Positions 1 through 10,927 of a stretch of 64,000 bases of DNA are shown piece by piece; within the stretch, counting starts at the first letter, position 1; every line of letters begins with the position of its first letter. Location: contig NC_037090.1 of the NCBI RefSeq assembly GCF_002994745.2, forward strand, positions 11,777,501-11,841,500, in the 5' to 3' direction. The notes under the pieces were generated by a model, which was given only the letters and a program-made list of their open reading frames with translations, ran no database searches and was not told the origin of the DNA. The position numbers and the translations under genes were made by a program. This DNA comes from Rosa chinensis (Eukaryota; Streptophyta; Magnoliopsida; Rosales; Rosaceae).

Positions 1-2
1 AC

Positions 3-3000
3 GCTCAGGCCCAACCAAAATCCTCATTGGTTGCTTCTAAGGCCCCTCGCTCATTTTGCAAAGCCTGTTCCTTCGGGAAATTAGGACCGAGACCGTCCTA
101 CGCAAAGGATCCTAAAATACTCATTCCGTTCTTACAGAGAATCCAAGGGGATATCTGTGGACCAATTCAACCATCATGCGGACCTTTCAAATACTTTATG
201 GTATTGGTTGATGCGTCGACACGCTGGTCACATGTCGCGCTATTGTCCACTCGAAATGCTGCTTATGCTAAACTCCTCGCCCAGATTATCCGTCTACGGG
301 CTCACTACCCTGACCATCCAATTAAGTCAATTCGACTTGATAATGCTGGGGAGTTTACATCGAAAACATTCGATGACTATTGCATGTCACTGGGGATTGA
401 TGTAGAACATCCAGTTCCCCATGTTCATACCCAAAATGGTCTCGCAGAAGCTGCTATCAAAAGACTACAAATGATAGCACGGACATTAGTAATGCACACT
501 AATCTTCCTGTTTCTGCTTGGGGATATGCAATATTACATGCAGCGACGCTAATTCGTCTACGACCCACTGCAACCCAATCTTACTCTGCGTTACAGCTAG
601 TGACTGGGTACGAGCCTAATATCTCGCACTTACGCATTTTTGGGTGTACTATTTATGTGCCTATTACGCCGCCACAGCGTACTAAGATGGGTCCACAACG
701 ACGAATGAGCATTTATGTTGGATATGAATCTCCAACTATCGTCCGCTACCTTGAACCCTTGACAGGCGATCTCTTTACCGCTAGATTTGCGGATTGTCAC
801 TTTGATGAGACAGACTTCCCATCATTAGGGGGAGATAAGAACACAAATGTTCAACAGGAACGACAGGAATTGTCGTGGTCTGTCCCCACTATGTCTCATC
901 TCGATCCCCATACCGCACAGTCCGAACTTGAAGTGCGAAGAATAATCGAGCTCCAGAACGTAGCAGACACTCTGCCTGATGCGTTTTCTGATGTTGCTAA
1001 AGTGACGAGATCACACATACCTGCTGCAAACGTGCCTGCAAGGATTGATGTCCCGAATAATGGACATAACGCCACTCCTATAACGCCAGGAGATGGCACC
1101 ATTGCTCAACATGGCAATAATGTGGCATCTATGGCTGCAGGTCCCGCAAGGAAGCGCGGTAGACCGATTGGTTCGAAGGATACTCGCCCTAGAAAAAGAG
1201 CGAATGAGGCACAAATAAATCCTTTGATCATCGATACTCAAAATCCGTCCCATGAGAATGTTCCGGATTATGGTTATGTCCAAGAGACATCATTGGGGGA
1301 CGCCTCAGTGTCAGAACCTATCCATGAGAACATAGAGATCTCTGTAAATTACACTAGTGTACATGGGACGTGGGAAAGAAACTCCATCATCATTGATGAT
1401 GTATTCGCGTATTCAGTGGCGCGTGAGATTATTGAGACCGATGACATCGAACCACGCTCCGTTGATGAATGTCAACGTAGAGCTGATTGGCCAAAATGGA
1501 AAGATGCGATCCAGGCAGAACTTGATTCTCTAACGAAAAGAAAGGTATTTGGCAAAATTGTACCAATACCACCCAACACCAAACCAGTTGGTCACAAATG
1601 GGTATTCGTTAGAAAGCGTAATGAGAAAAACGAGATTGTAAGATACAAAGCTCGTCTTGTGGCGCAAGGCTTCTCACAACGCCCTGGAATCGACTACGAG
1701 GAGACATACTCTCCCGTAATGGACGTTATTACGTTCCGCTACCTTGTCAGTTTGGTAGTTTCCGAAAAACTGAACATGCAGCTTATGGATGTGGTTACTG
1801 CATATCTATATGGGGATCTAGATACAGAGATATACATGAATATTCCAGATGGAATTCAACTACCCAAATCAAGTGGCTCTAATCCACGGAGCACGTTTGC
1901 AATTAGATTGAAACGCTCACTATATGGATTAAAACAATCCGGACGGATGTGGTATAACCGTCTAAGTGACTACTTGATTGGTAAGGGATATGTCAATAAC
2001 GAACTATGCCCATGTGTGTTCATAAAAAGGACAAGTTCCGGATTTTCAATAGTAGCGGTTTATGTCGATGACATGAACATAATTGGCACCCTTAAAGAGT
2101 TAAGGGAAACCGCTGAACACTTGAAATCCGAGTTTGAGATGAAAGATCTTGGGAAAACACGGTTTTGTCTCGGTTTAGAACTTGAACACCGTAGAGATGG
2201 TATCCTGATTCATCAATCAGCTTATACCCAAAAGATGCTTAGGCGTTTCAACACTGACAAAATCAAGCCTTCAAGCACCCCAATGGTCGTCCGTAGTCTT
2301 GATCCAAAGAAGGATCCATTTCGTCCAAAAGATGACGATGAAGAAGTGCTAGAGGCAGAAGTGCCCTACCTAAGTGCAATAGGTGCATTATTGTACTTAG
2401 CACAATGCACGAGACCAGACATCTCATTCGCTGTGAACTTGCTAGCTAGATATAGCTCTGCGCCAACACGACGCCATTGGACTGGTGTTAAAGATATCTT
2501 TCGATACCTAAGTAGTACGATCGATATGGGCTTGTTCTATCCCTACAGAAAGAAGATGGATTCGGACCCATCAAGTGTCAGGAACGCCACACATGGTGGA
2601 TTGCGTTCCCTCTCCCCATCCCAAAACGATATAAGTGTTTTGGAAGGTTTTGCTGATGCTGGGTACCTCTCTGACCCACACAAAGGTCGCTCCCAAACTG
2701 GTTATGTTTTCACCATGGGAAAAACCGCGATATCTTGGAGGTCTACAAAGCAGACCCTAGTCGCTACCTCTTCAAATCATGCAGAGATTATTGCTCTTCA
2801 CGAAGCAGTTCGTGAATGTATATGGCTTCGATCCATAGTTACGCATGTTCGAAGCAATTGTGGTTTGAAGTCTACCACAGATGAGCCTACGAGCATTTAT
2901 GAAGATAATGCTGCTTGCATTGAACAAATGAAGCAAGGTTACATCAAAGGCGACAACACCAAACACATATCGCCCAAATTCTTCTACAATCAGCAACAAC

Positions 3001-3140
3001 AGAAGCTCCTCAAGATCAAGGTGAACCAGGTTCGATCTGAGGACAATGTGGCAGACTTGTTCACTAAGTCATTGCCCAAATCCACGTTCGAGAAACATGT
3101 GGCAAGAATTGGCTTGCGGAAATTATCTGAACTCCCATGA
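3..3140 (+). CDS. Ty1/copia Pol polyprotein, copy A (5' part outside window)
   Basis: The reading frame is open from base 3 to the TGA at 3138-3140, so the 5' end lies outside the window. Domain order is integrase zinc-finger end (CKACSFGK), integrase core with the D (GDICGP), D (LDNAGEF) and E (LAEAA) positions, a hydrophilic linker, reverse transcriptase from about residue 485 with the YVDD box near residue 677, and RNase H from about residue 872 (FADAGYLSD; AE in SSNHAE). Integrase before RT is the Ty1/copia order. The product would make cDNA and integrate it. No stop or frameshift is seen in the visible part, unlike copy B at 58988-64000, which is about 95% alike by eye. Confidence 0.95.
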   Translation, partial: AQAQPKSSLVASKAPRSFCKACSFGKLGPRPSYAKDPKILIPFLQRIQGDICGPIQPSCGPFKYFMVLVDASTRWSHVALLSTRNAAYAKLLAQIIRLRAHYPDHPIKSIRLDNAGEFTSKTFDDYCMSLGIDVEHPVPHVHTQNGLAEAAIKRLQMIARTLVMHTNLPVSAWGYAILHAATLIRLRPTATQSYSALQLVTGYEPNISHLRIFGCTIYVPITPPQRTKMGPQRRMSIYVGYESPTIVRYLEPLTGDLFTARFADCHFDETDFPSLGGDKNTNVQQERQELSWSVPTMSHLDPHTAQSELEVRRIIELQNVADTLPDAFSDVAKVTRSHIPAANVPARIDVPNNGHNATPITPGDGTIAQHGNNVASMAAGPARKRGRPIGSKDTRPRKRANEAQINPLIIDTQNPSHENVPDYGYVQETSLGDASVSEPIHENIEISVNYTSVHGTWERNSIIIDDVFAYSVAREIIETDDIEPRSVDECQRRADWPKWKDAIQAELDSLTKRKVFGKIVPIPPNTKPVGHKWVFVRKRNEKNEIVRYKARLVAQGFSQRPGIDYEETYSPVMDVITFRYLVSLVVSEKLNMQLMDVVTAYLYGDLDTEIYMNIPDGIQLPKSSGSNPRSTFAIRLKRSLYGLKQSGRMWYNRLSDYLIGKGYVNNELCPCVFIKRTSSGFSIVAVYVDDMNIIGTLKELRETAEHLKSEFEMKDLGKTRFCLGLELEHRRDGILIHQSAYTQKMLRRFNTDKIKPSSTPMVVRSLDPKKDPFRPKDDDEEVLEAEVPYLSAIGALLYLAQCTRPDISFAVNLLARYSSAPTRRHWTGVKDIFRYLSSTIDMGLFYPYRKKMDSDPSSVRNATHGGLRSLSPSQNDISVLEGFADAGYLSDPHKGRSQTGYVFTMGKTAISWRSTKQTLVATSSNHAEIIALHEAVRECIWLRSIVTHVRSNCGLKSTTDEPTSIYEDNAACIEQMKQGYIKGDNTKHISPKFFYNQQQQKLLKIKVNQVRSEDNVADLFTKSLPKSTFEKHVARIGLRKLSELP

Positions 3141-3476
3141 TCGTTGTCATCAGGGGGAGGCACAGACATCAGGGGGAGATGTCTACATGTTCGTCTCAAA
3201 AGCGTGAAGGGTGTGTTGTGCTCTTTTTCCCTTTCGACCGAGGTTATTTTTATCCCACTGGGTTTTTGTTACTCGGCAAGGTTTTTAATGAGGCAACAAG
3301 AGAAGCACCATGTTATCCAGAAACAAACTCCACACTCAACGCGCGTTGTGCTCTTTTTCTCCTTCGACCAAGGTTGTTTTTCCCACAGGGTTTTATTACT
3401 TGGCAAGGTTTTTAACGAGGCAAATTAGAAGCGCACCTCCAAGACAATACTACTGACATGATATATCCAAGGGGAG
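3141..3476 (+). repeat. Copia copy A 3' untranslated region with a direct repeat and polypurine tract
   Basis: Two imperfect direct repeats of about 80 bp, at 3215-3296 and 3345-3423, share a TTGTGCTCTTTTTC start and an AAGGTTTTTAA-GAGGCAA end. Similar duplicated blocks are common just upstream of the 3' LTR in plant copia elements. The purine run AAGGGGAG at 3469-3476 is the likely polypurine tract. Confidence 0.75.
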
Positions 3477-3749
3477 TGTTGTAGTAAATAGGTAAAATGT
3501 CTATATCATGGAGTATGCACTTAAGAAGTGGAGAATGTGTGGTTTGTATGGAATGCACATTGAGAGGTAGAGAAATTGTGTAGCAAATATACTAATGTAT
3601 GTAGGGCAAATTTACACTACTTTGTAACCCTATATAAACCCCCTCAATATGAGAAGAAGACTCACCAATTCACTCTTCAGTTTCTCTGAAACACTTTCTT
3701 GTTTGTTGGTTGTTTCTGAATTGTTTCAAAACAACTATTTGCTGTCAAC
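3477..3749 (+). mobile_element. Copia copy A 3' LTR (3' boundary uncertain)
   Basis: The LTR begins TGTTGTAG directly after the polypurine tract and contains a TATATAAA box at 3631-3638, followed by a CT-rich leader. The 5' LTR is outside the window, so the 3' end cannot be fixed by comparison. A possible degenerate end is GCTGTCAAC near 3749. Confidence 0.5.
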
Positions 3750-3885
3750 TTATTTCGATTTAGCAGAACTTTTGATGGTTGCTGGGTGGGTAGGTCCTAC
3801 TGATATCCATTGTATGGTGGTTTCCTTTTCGACTTTAAAGTGATCTGTAGTTCTGTACAAGAGCTTTGAATGGGGCGAGTCTTAC

Positions 3886-5980
3886 TGATAGGAGCATTTT
3901 AATGTGATATTTTAATAGTTAATTCCTCACATTTTGCTTAGTTAATTCCTTAACTGAATTGATTTTTAATTCAATTTCTATTTTTAGGTACATTGGAGTA
4001 AATAAAGGTGAAATGAGCGTTAGGTCCATAATTACCTGGAAATGATGGAGAAAAATGGAAATGTACTAAAAGATCAATTTTACACATATTCCTACTCCGG
4101 CTAGGAGAAACCAAGCCAAGCAAAGAAGAAGGAGCGGACGCCTGACCAAATGAACTTCAAATGAGCTGAAACCTTCCAGATCCATTCTAGACACCCAAAG
4201 GATCATTTCTTATGAAGAATACCAGAGAAAAATATGAGTGGAAGGCCTTCAAACAATCAGCCCAATTTTCTACAGAAGCAAAACCGGAAAACTGGACCTG
4301 TAAGAGGTCCAGCAGCATTTCCGGCCCAACCACATGGCAAAAAATTCTGAAATTTTACCACAGTAATCTACACTCATGGTGGATAATTTCATATGAAGAA
4401 GTCGAAGGCATATAATGAAGTCTTGTGGGAGAAATAATTGAAGGAATAAAGGGGCAGAAAATGACTTGAAAACAGCTCAACACCACATATTCATGTTTCC
4501 CACCCACATGAAGAAAACATTTCTTTTTCCTTGGATACATTTTTTCTACTCTAAAAGATCATCATCACTTCCACATTTCTTCACCTTCATGCTTTGCTTT
4601 CATCATTACCTCATCTTTTACATATTTTACAAACCACTCTCATACTCCACTTTCATTATTTTTCTTCATCTCATCATTTCACTCTTCTTTTTCTTCCCTA
4701 TTTAAACACCTTCTCCTCTCACTCTCAATCACATTCCTTCATCCATTCCATCTTCTTTGTCTCTCCATTTCCTTTCCATTTTCCCACACAAAATTCCTTC
4801 ATCCATTCCATCTTCTTTGTCTCTCCATTTCCTTTCCATTTTCCTTTTCCATTCTCTAGTTCTTAGTTTTGCATTTTCAAGTAAAGAGAAGAAGAAGAAG
4901 CCGTGAGGACATAGCCTCCATCGTCCACCTTGAAGACTTGCTTCCAAGATTCAAGAGTCCAACGTTCAAGCTCTCCATCTCCATCTCCCCTCACGGTGTA
5001 ATTCATTCTTTTTCCTTGTAATGATTTTTTGGTTTCCTTGTTCTATTTCGTATGAACTTGTTTCTAGTTAACAATAATGTTTAGGGTAAAGTTTAAACCC
5101 AACTTCTATGTTTAAATAAAGTTTTCGAATTCCATAATTGTGATTCTAAGTTGCTTATGTGAGTTTGTTCGATTGAATTTGCTTGATAGAAAACTTTTAT
5201 ATGTTTATCTTATTTGGGTCGACACTTATAGGATTTGCATGTAATTGGTACTAGGTTTAAGAACATGAAATTGACTTTTCGTTTTGTGTAACTTGAATCA
5301 AAAGTAGTAAAGGTTCTGGACAAGAATCGAATTTAATTGAAGAGGATTGCAATTAGGTGGACTTTTCCATAACTAAGTTGTACACTTGAGTTGATAGCCT
5401 TTCTCTATGTCTAATGCGTTGAACATGTCATGATTGACTAGCTTTCTAGGGCTTGATTGCATGTTTGATAGGATTAATCTAGGTGCTTTCGCTTAGGTTA
5501 ATTAGCATTGAAAAGTAAAATATGGGAAATCATTTGCTTTCGAATGTTTCACATGATCAACTCCTCTCTCATGACTTGGAAGAACAATTATAGGGTTTGA
5601 ATCGAATTTGATTACATAGAATTGGTTTTGATCTTTGTTCCTTGCGTTCCACCCTTGTATATATGTTTTTACGTTTTCTTTATTTTATTTATTTTAATTT
5701 TAATTTTAAGAATCCTAATCCCCCCCTTATTTGTGTTTTCTTGTATATATTTATTCTTTACTACCCTTTTGTAAATAATACTTTATTATTTTAATTCTTT
5801 ATTTGTTTATACAATTGTATATATTTTTATTCTTTATTTTATTTTTGTAAATAATACTTTTCTTTATTTGTTTCACAATTACAAGTGTACCCTCAATCCC
5901 CGGAATAGAACGATCCCTACTTCCTTATATTACTAACGACATTTTCAGGGTTAAATTGTGCGCTTGCTTTGAGCGCATCA
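3886..5980 (+). mobile_element. Solo LTR of the WUS-carrying retrotransposon family
   Basis: It begins TGATAGGAGC, ends GAGCGCATCA, and is flanked by the 5-bp target duplication CTTAC at 3881-3885 and 5981-5985. The sequence matches, in reverse complement, both LTRs at 49390-51343 and 56276-58227, with clear divergence. No internal region is present, so this is a solo LTR left by LTR-LTR recombination. It is about 140 bp longer than the full-length LTRs, partly from a 60-bp tandem duplication. A TATTTAAA box lies near 4698 and the U3/R part is rich in CTT/CAT. Confidence 0.9.
4734..4853 (+). repeat. 60-bp tandem duplication inside the solo LTR
   Basis: Two copies, 4734-4793 and 4794-4853, of a unit starting TTCCTTCATCCATTCCATC. 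The minus-strand LTR copies have only one partial unit at the corresponding place. The predicted short ORFs here are low-complexity shadows. Confidence 0.85.
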
Positions 5981-5985
5981 CTTAC

Positions 5986-7710
5986 TTGGCTATTTTAATC
6001 TCTTTTCATTTTCATCATATGAATTATGCATTTGTAGGCTTACCCTGAATAAAATTTGTCATTGGCAATTAGCATGTTGGTTGGTGCTTTGTTTTTCTTC
6101 TTTGTGCCTATATACATTACATATATGAAGGTGTGTATGAGTAAGAGTGAGCTAATATCTTGAACTTTCAACTTGCTCTAGATATTGTGTTTTTCGTTGT
6201 TATTTGATAACAGACATTCAACTGGACTGAAACTAATCCTTACTGAATCCGTTTCTTTCTCTGATTGGAGCTGGTCTAATGCTAAACATCAATCTCATAA
6301 ACTACACAAGCCTTAGGACAGGTAGGTTTCTGGTTCATTGCTCCAAGGTCAACAAGACTATAACTTCCACCATTGCGGATTTGGAAATTCACTTCTCTAC
6401 TCTAAAGAGAGATGAGAAGGTGTCAAAACAATCATGATTGTATAGGGAGGAGCTTGGAAGCTCCAACTTCATGACTTTGACTATTACTAACAACTTGCTT
6501 CTCTCTGTTCTAGAGAGGAGCTACAAAAGGATAGTCAATTAGTAAGGTAGTTTCTAATGTGGGTACGGTGAGTTTGTAGAATTGAAAACTCTGGTTACCC
6601 AAACAATTTAGGTGCTTCCTCCCCCAACATTTTTGGGGTGTACTGTTTGATCATAGCCTTTGACGCACTTGGATTCTCCACAAGGATTATCTTAGAGCAT
6701 TACCCTTCTGGAAGCAGTTAAAGAGATCGGTAGAGAAAAGATTGCAAAGTTGGAGATGGTTTTCCTCTCACGGGGCAGTCAATTGACTTTGATTCAAGCT
6801 GTATGGAGAGTCTACCAACCTACTGGTCTTTGTTTAAGAACCAAAAAGGGATGATGACTAAATTGGATTTATTACCTTGAACTATGACTTGCTTTAAGTT
6901 TATTATTGATCAAAATGACTTTTTCAAAGTGGTAAAACTGATGCTTGGTTTTCTTTTTTTCTCACAGGTAGATGCTAAATGATCTGTAGGAGATCAATCA
7001 AATAAGGCAAGAATTTGAAGTAGGGAATATGCTTTACTGGCTCAAGGTTAGATTTTATAGGCAGTGTTAGTCCTCCTCCTCTTTAATATGCCAGTGTATT
7101 TTAATGCTTTCATTAAAATGTATATCTGAATCTATTCTTTCTTATTTCAGCAGGTTCTACACTTCATCCCCCAAGTTCCTGATGCCATTTCTCTATAGGA
7201 CTGTGTTCCTCCCATGTTTCTCAATTACGACGTCTCTGCCTTCAGTGGCTATTAGTGGCAATATCAAGCATGACCAAGAATTCTAAAACCACTCCACAAA
7301 TTTTATTCTTCCAAAAAGGTATTATTAGTCTAGGATTTCTTTCATTTCACTTATGTCAATTAATTTTGCTTTGTATTATTTTACATATCTTATTAAAGAC
7401 AATATCTTCAGTTTGTTGCATCGAATTTAAATATGGGTACTTCTTTATAGTAAAATCAGTGCAGTATTTGCTATTTTCAAAGCATGAAATTAGTATTTGA
7501 CAGTAAAGTAGAAGAGACCTTTCAATTTCAGTACTAACATCCAGGATATTAAATTAGAATCAAATTTTTGTATCTCAGGGTGCGATTGCAACGTACTCTT
7601 TCTAAGTTACGAGATTGACTATGAAAACTTGTTGGAGGTGGCAGATGCAGCCACGGAGAGGGACAAGAAGATATCTAAGTTTTTTTTATGTTGTATTTTA
7701 TTTGAGATAG
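5986..7710. other. Gene-poor stretch with a decayed LINE-like reverse transcriptase piece
   Basis: No intact gene is seen. Around 6690-6850 the plus strand, read across frameshifts, gives pieces such as VEKRLQSWRW and QLTLIQAVW. These resemble the conserved segment downstream of the RT catalytic core in plant L1-type LINEs. Stops interrupt it, so it would be a dead remnant. The rest is AT-rich without recognisable features. Confidence 0.35.
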
Positions 7711-7719
7711 TATATGAAT

Positions 7720-8115
7720 GAACTAAATTCTGCTTACTACCCTGTACTTTCAAGGGTTCATCAGTTCAGTCCCTGCACTTCTAATTTAATCAGAAAAGTC
7801 CTTGCGCTCTCCAATTTCATCAAATCAATCCAATCCGTCACCACTTTGTCAATTTTCGGAGAAAATTTCCAAACTACCCATCTGCATTCACAACACTAAC
7901 ACGTCGGCGGGCTGCCTAGCGATGGGTAGTTTGAAAATTTTTCCTATGAGAAGGTCCCACGTCAGCATTTTAACAACAAAAATTGACGGAATAGTGATGG
8001 ATTGGATTGATTTGATGAAATTGGAGAGTGCAAGGACTTTTCTGATTAAATTAGAAATGTATGGACTGAACTGATGAACCCTTGAAAGTACAAGGTAGTA
8101 TGCAGAATTTAATCA
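7720..8115. mobile_element. MULE-type MITE with long terminal inverted repeats
   Basis: Inverted repeats of well over 100 bp: the left end CTAAATTCTGCTTACTACC pairs with the right end, which is read in reverse as TTAAATTCTGCATACTACC. It is flanked by a perfect 9-bp target duplication TATATGAAT (7711-7719 and 8116-8124), the length typical of Mutator-like transposons. It carries no coding capacity and lies in or next to an intron of the gene ending at 9581. Confidence 0.88.
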
Positions 8116-8159
8116 TATATGAATTGTACAATACATTTTAGAAATACATGGTTGTAGCT

Positions 8160-8447
8160 AGACCAAATTGTTATTTTTTTTTATGTATACTCCCAATTTT
8201 GCCACTGATATTGGTGGCATTGAGAATACACACTGATTCAGTAACAGTGGGAAGAAAAAGGTATCTTGCTGCATTGGGTTTTGGGATGCCACTGATGTTT
8301 TATCAGTGTAGATTGCCCCAATAGCACCTGCAATAGAGGGGACTGATCCCTCATTAGTGGCTGATACCTTTAGCCACTGTTATCAGTGTGTATTGGGACA
8401 AGGGGATTAATTTTTATTAGTGTGGAATGGGGAAATTTCTAGTAGTG
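8160..8447. mobile_element. CACTA-like transposon end, truncated
   Basis: The right end, read on the minus strand, begins CACTACTAGAAATTTCCCC, the usual form of a plant CACTA terminal inverted repeat. The adjacent 280 bp contain several CCACTGAT/ATCAGTG motifs on both strands, as in subterminal repeats of these elements. No matching left end is found, so its boundary is a guess. Confidence 0.5.
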
Positions 8448-8511
8448 GTAATATGTTTTCTGATAAATTGAGAAATTTGTACTTTATGCTTTTCGAAATC
8501 TTTTCAAGCAG

Positions 8512-9581
8512 CTTATATTGAAAAAAGTTCACCTTTATGCCCAAAATCAGCTGCTGAGGAGGTCAGTACAATGGAAGAAAAGCCTCTAGATACTGGGTTG
8601 CAAATTTCTATGTCTTCAGATGATATGGAAGAAGACTTACAATCTAATCGCCCGTTTGAAGGCTCCATTGTCAATGGTAAGTATTATGTGCTATCACTTT
8701 TATTATGTTTAGAGCTTTTAATTATTTTGTTTTTCTTTGACTTACTCTAATCCTCTATGATTGATGTTTCTGATGAATTCCTCTCATTATCGACTGAAAC
8801 TTTTGAAAATCGAGAAGACCTTTTTCTTTGATTTACTTGAAGGCCCCTCTATGGTTAGTTGGAATTTTTTGTTTACTTTCTTTCTTTTTTTTGGTTGATG
8901 CATTCTGAGGAATTGTTTTGGTAGTCATACTTTGTTATGCATATTTATAAGTGATTTAAGTATGCTGAATGTTTTTTTTTTTTATCATATCTATCCGTAG
9001 CAATGTACTCTGCAAAAGGACACTAGTACAGAGCTGAATGTCATCCAATTTCTATTTCTATTTGTTCTGAATTCTTTTAGTTTGTAGTCTTCGATCTTTT
9101 TGTTGTTTATAAGTGTGAAGTCATATCATGGAATGCAGCCGTTTTTTATTTTTCTCAACGTTAGGTTGATGCTTAGGTACTTTAGGTTTTTAACTGATGA
9201 GTAAGATAAGTGATTATTTTTCATGCTCAGGTTTATTTGATGAACAGAATCCATCAAGAAATGATTACTTGGTTGAGGTAAGCAATGCAGTAGCTTGTAG
9301 AATGCATATTTTATACATAATCAGGGTTCTGAAAAGCCTTGAGGAAGTATAATCTGCCTAAACTTGGTTGTTATTACGGCTCCAGGTCCAATTTAGGATT
9401 GTTAACCTCCTGCTACAAGTGACCGATTCTAGTAATTAATACTACTTCAAATGCTTGGACCATGTTTGTTTGAAATGTAATATTGAGTAGGTGTGCTAGA
9501 TACGTATTGTCTAATGTGTTTTTCTCATTAAACTGAAATCTGGGCTTTTATTGATGTTTGCAGGAAGTTAGCAGTGCATGA
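8512..9581 (+). CDS. Last three exons of an unidentified spliced gene
   Basis: Three exons fit GT-AG introns and one continuous frame: 8512-8676 (entered after two bases of a split codon), 9231-9277 and 9564-9581, ending EVSSA-stop. The visible protein is acidic and polar (for example SSDDMEEDLQSNRPFEG, NPSRNDYLVE), with no motif I recognise. A possible upstream exon starts after an AG near 7578 but has no convincing donor. Upstream exons may be farther off or disrupted by the MITE and the CACTA-like end in the preceding intron. It could be a real gene tail or a decaying copy. The evidence is only splice-site and frame consistency. Confidence 0.4.
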
Positions 9582-10203
9582 GAGGCTTTTGTGCAGCATG
9601 GCCAGGACTATGGTCTTTTTTTTATCTCTCACAGCATAGGAGAGTTTTGTAGATGACATATTATTAGGGGATATGAGTTATCTATTTGGTAGAACAAGTT
9701 TAGGATTTGAACTATGTATCATTTTGAAGTCAATGGATGTTGCTTCAGTAGTGCAACTTTTCATACATATTGGATTTGATTGAAGAGTTGTATTGAAATT
9801 ATGAATTTGAATTTTTTTTCATTGGCATACGAAACTGGATTTTAGAAGATGAAATTCCTATACGAATTTTGATTCCAGTGACCATCCTTATCTGGCCAAA
9901 TTTTTTTTTTGGGTCAATCTGACTAAAATTTCAAAAGGAGAGGAAGAAGACAAAAAAAGTTTTACTGAATTTCAGAAAAAAAAAAAGAGAGAGAGAGAAG
10001 AAAAAGACCAAAAAAAGAAAAGGAATCTGACTTGAGGTATTTTAGGAAGTGGAAAGAGAGATGAGATGAAATATTATTAAAAAAATAGAAGAGAGTGTGG
10101 TTTGTAATTTGGGGAGTGCAAATTTCACTCCCCTATATAAAATGCGGACGTACTGTATTATCAATATTTCTTCTCTAATTGATTTGGATGATTAAATACA
10201 TAT
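9582..10203. other. Probable 3' UTR and AT-rich spacer
   Basis: The region after the stop at 9581 is T-rich and could be the 3' UTR to about 9800. A purine-rich simple-sequence stretch (A runs and GAGAGA) lies at 9930-10030. No other feature is seen. Confidence 0.3.
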
Positions 10204-10212
10204 ATTTATTAA

Positions 10213-10918
10213 GGGTGATTCTAGTTTGATCTCCAAATTTGATATTTGGACCTCCAATTTTTTTCAATTATTAATAAACTTTGTCAAGTTATATGAAAAG
10301 ACAAATAAGGACAAAGAGAGAAAAATGAAAAAATGAAAAAATAAATAAATATTTTTCTTACCTCCTCCAATCAAATATAACATTCAATTAAATTATTATT
10401 TTTTCTTTTCAAAATGTCTTTATATTGCCTATGTAGTTTTACAATTTACCTAAAATAATTAAGTTAAAATAATAATTTCTATACATGACCCATCATTTAA
10501 TACAAAAATAAATTCAAAACAATTTGATTTGGAATTTTTTTTAACTAAATTAATTGAATATTATGATATAGTTATTACTTGTTCTTCTAACCCAAAAACC
10601 CTTGAAATCCTTCTTTTAGCAAATTCAAAGAGATTCCAACAACATATCAAAATCGAGAACCAACCATTTGATTAATTTTTGTAGAGGAGAGACTTACTCA
10701 TAAGAGAGCAATATAATGTGATTTTGATTCATTTTTCTTCTCGTGGTTGAAGAGATATAAAAAATAGAGTAACAGATTGTTATATCTCATGTTGAATGAC
10801 GTTTTGGTAAAAATAAGGAGGTCTACTTAGTTTTTCAAGTATTCTAAAAAGTAAATTAGAGGTGTACTGAGTATTGGAGGTCCAAATAACAAATTTGGAG
10901 GTCCAATTAAAACCACCA
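10213..10918. mobile_element. MULE-type MITE, about 0.7 kb
   Basis: Imperfect inverted ends are rich in CTCCAAATTTG and TTTGGACCTCCAAT. A perfect 9-bp target duplication ATTTATTAA lies at 10204-10212 and 10919-10927. The interior is AT-rich and non-coding. Confidence 0.75.
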
Positions 10919-10927
10919 ATTTATTAA

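Noticed and set aside
4466..4866. Overlapping ORFs of His/Phe/Ser-rich protein (also 50430-50737 and 57314-57621)
   Set aside because: Low-complexity translations of the CT-rich LTR leader, repeated in each LTR copy.
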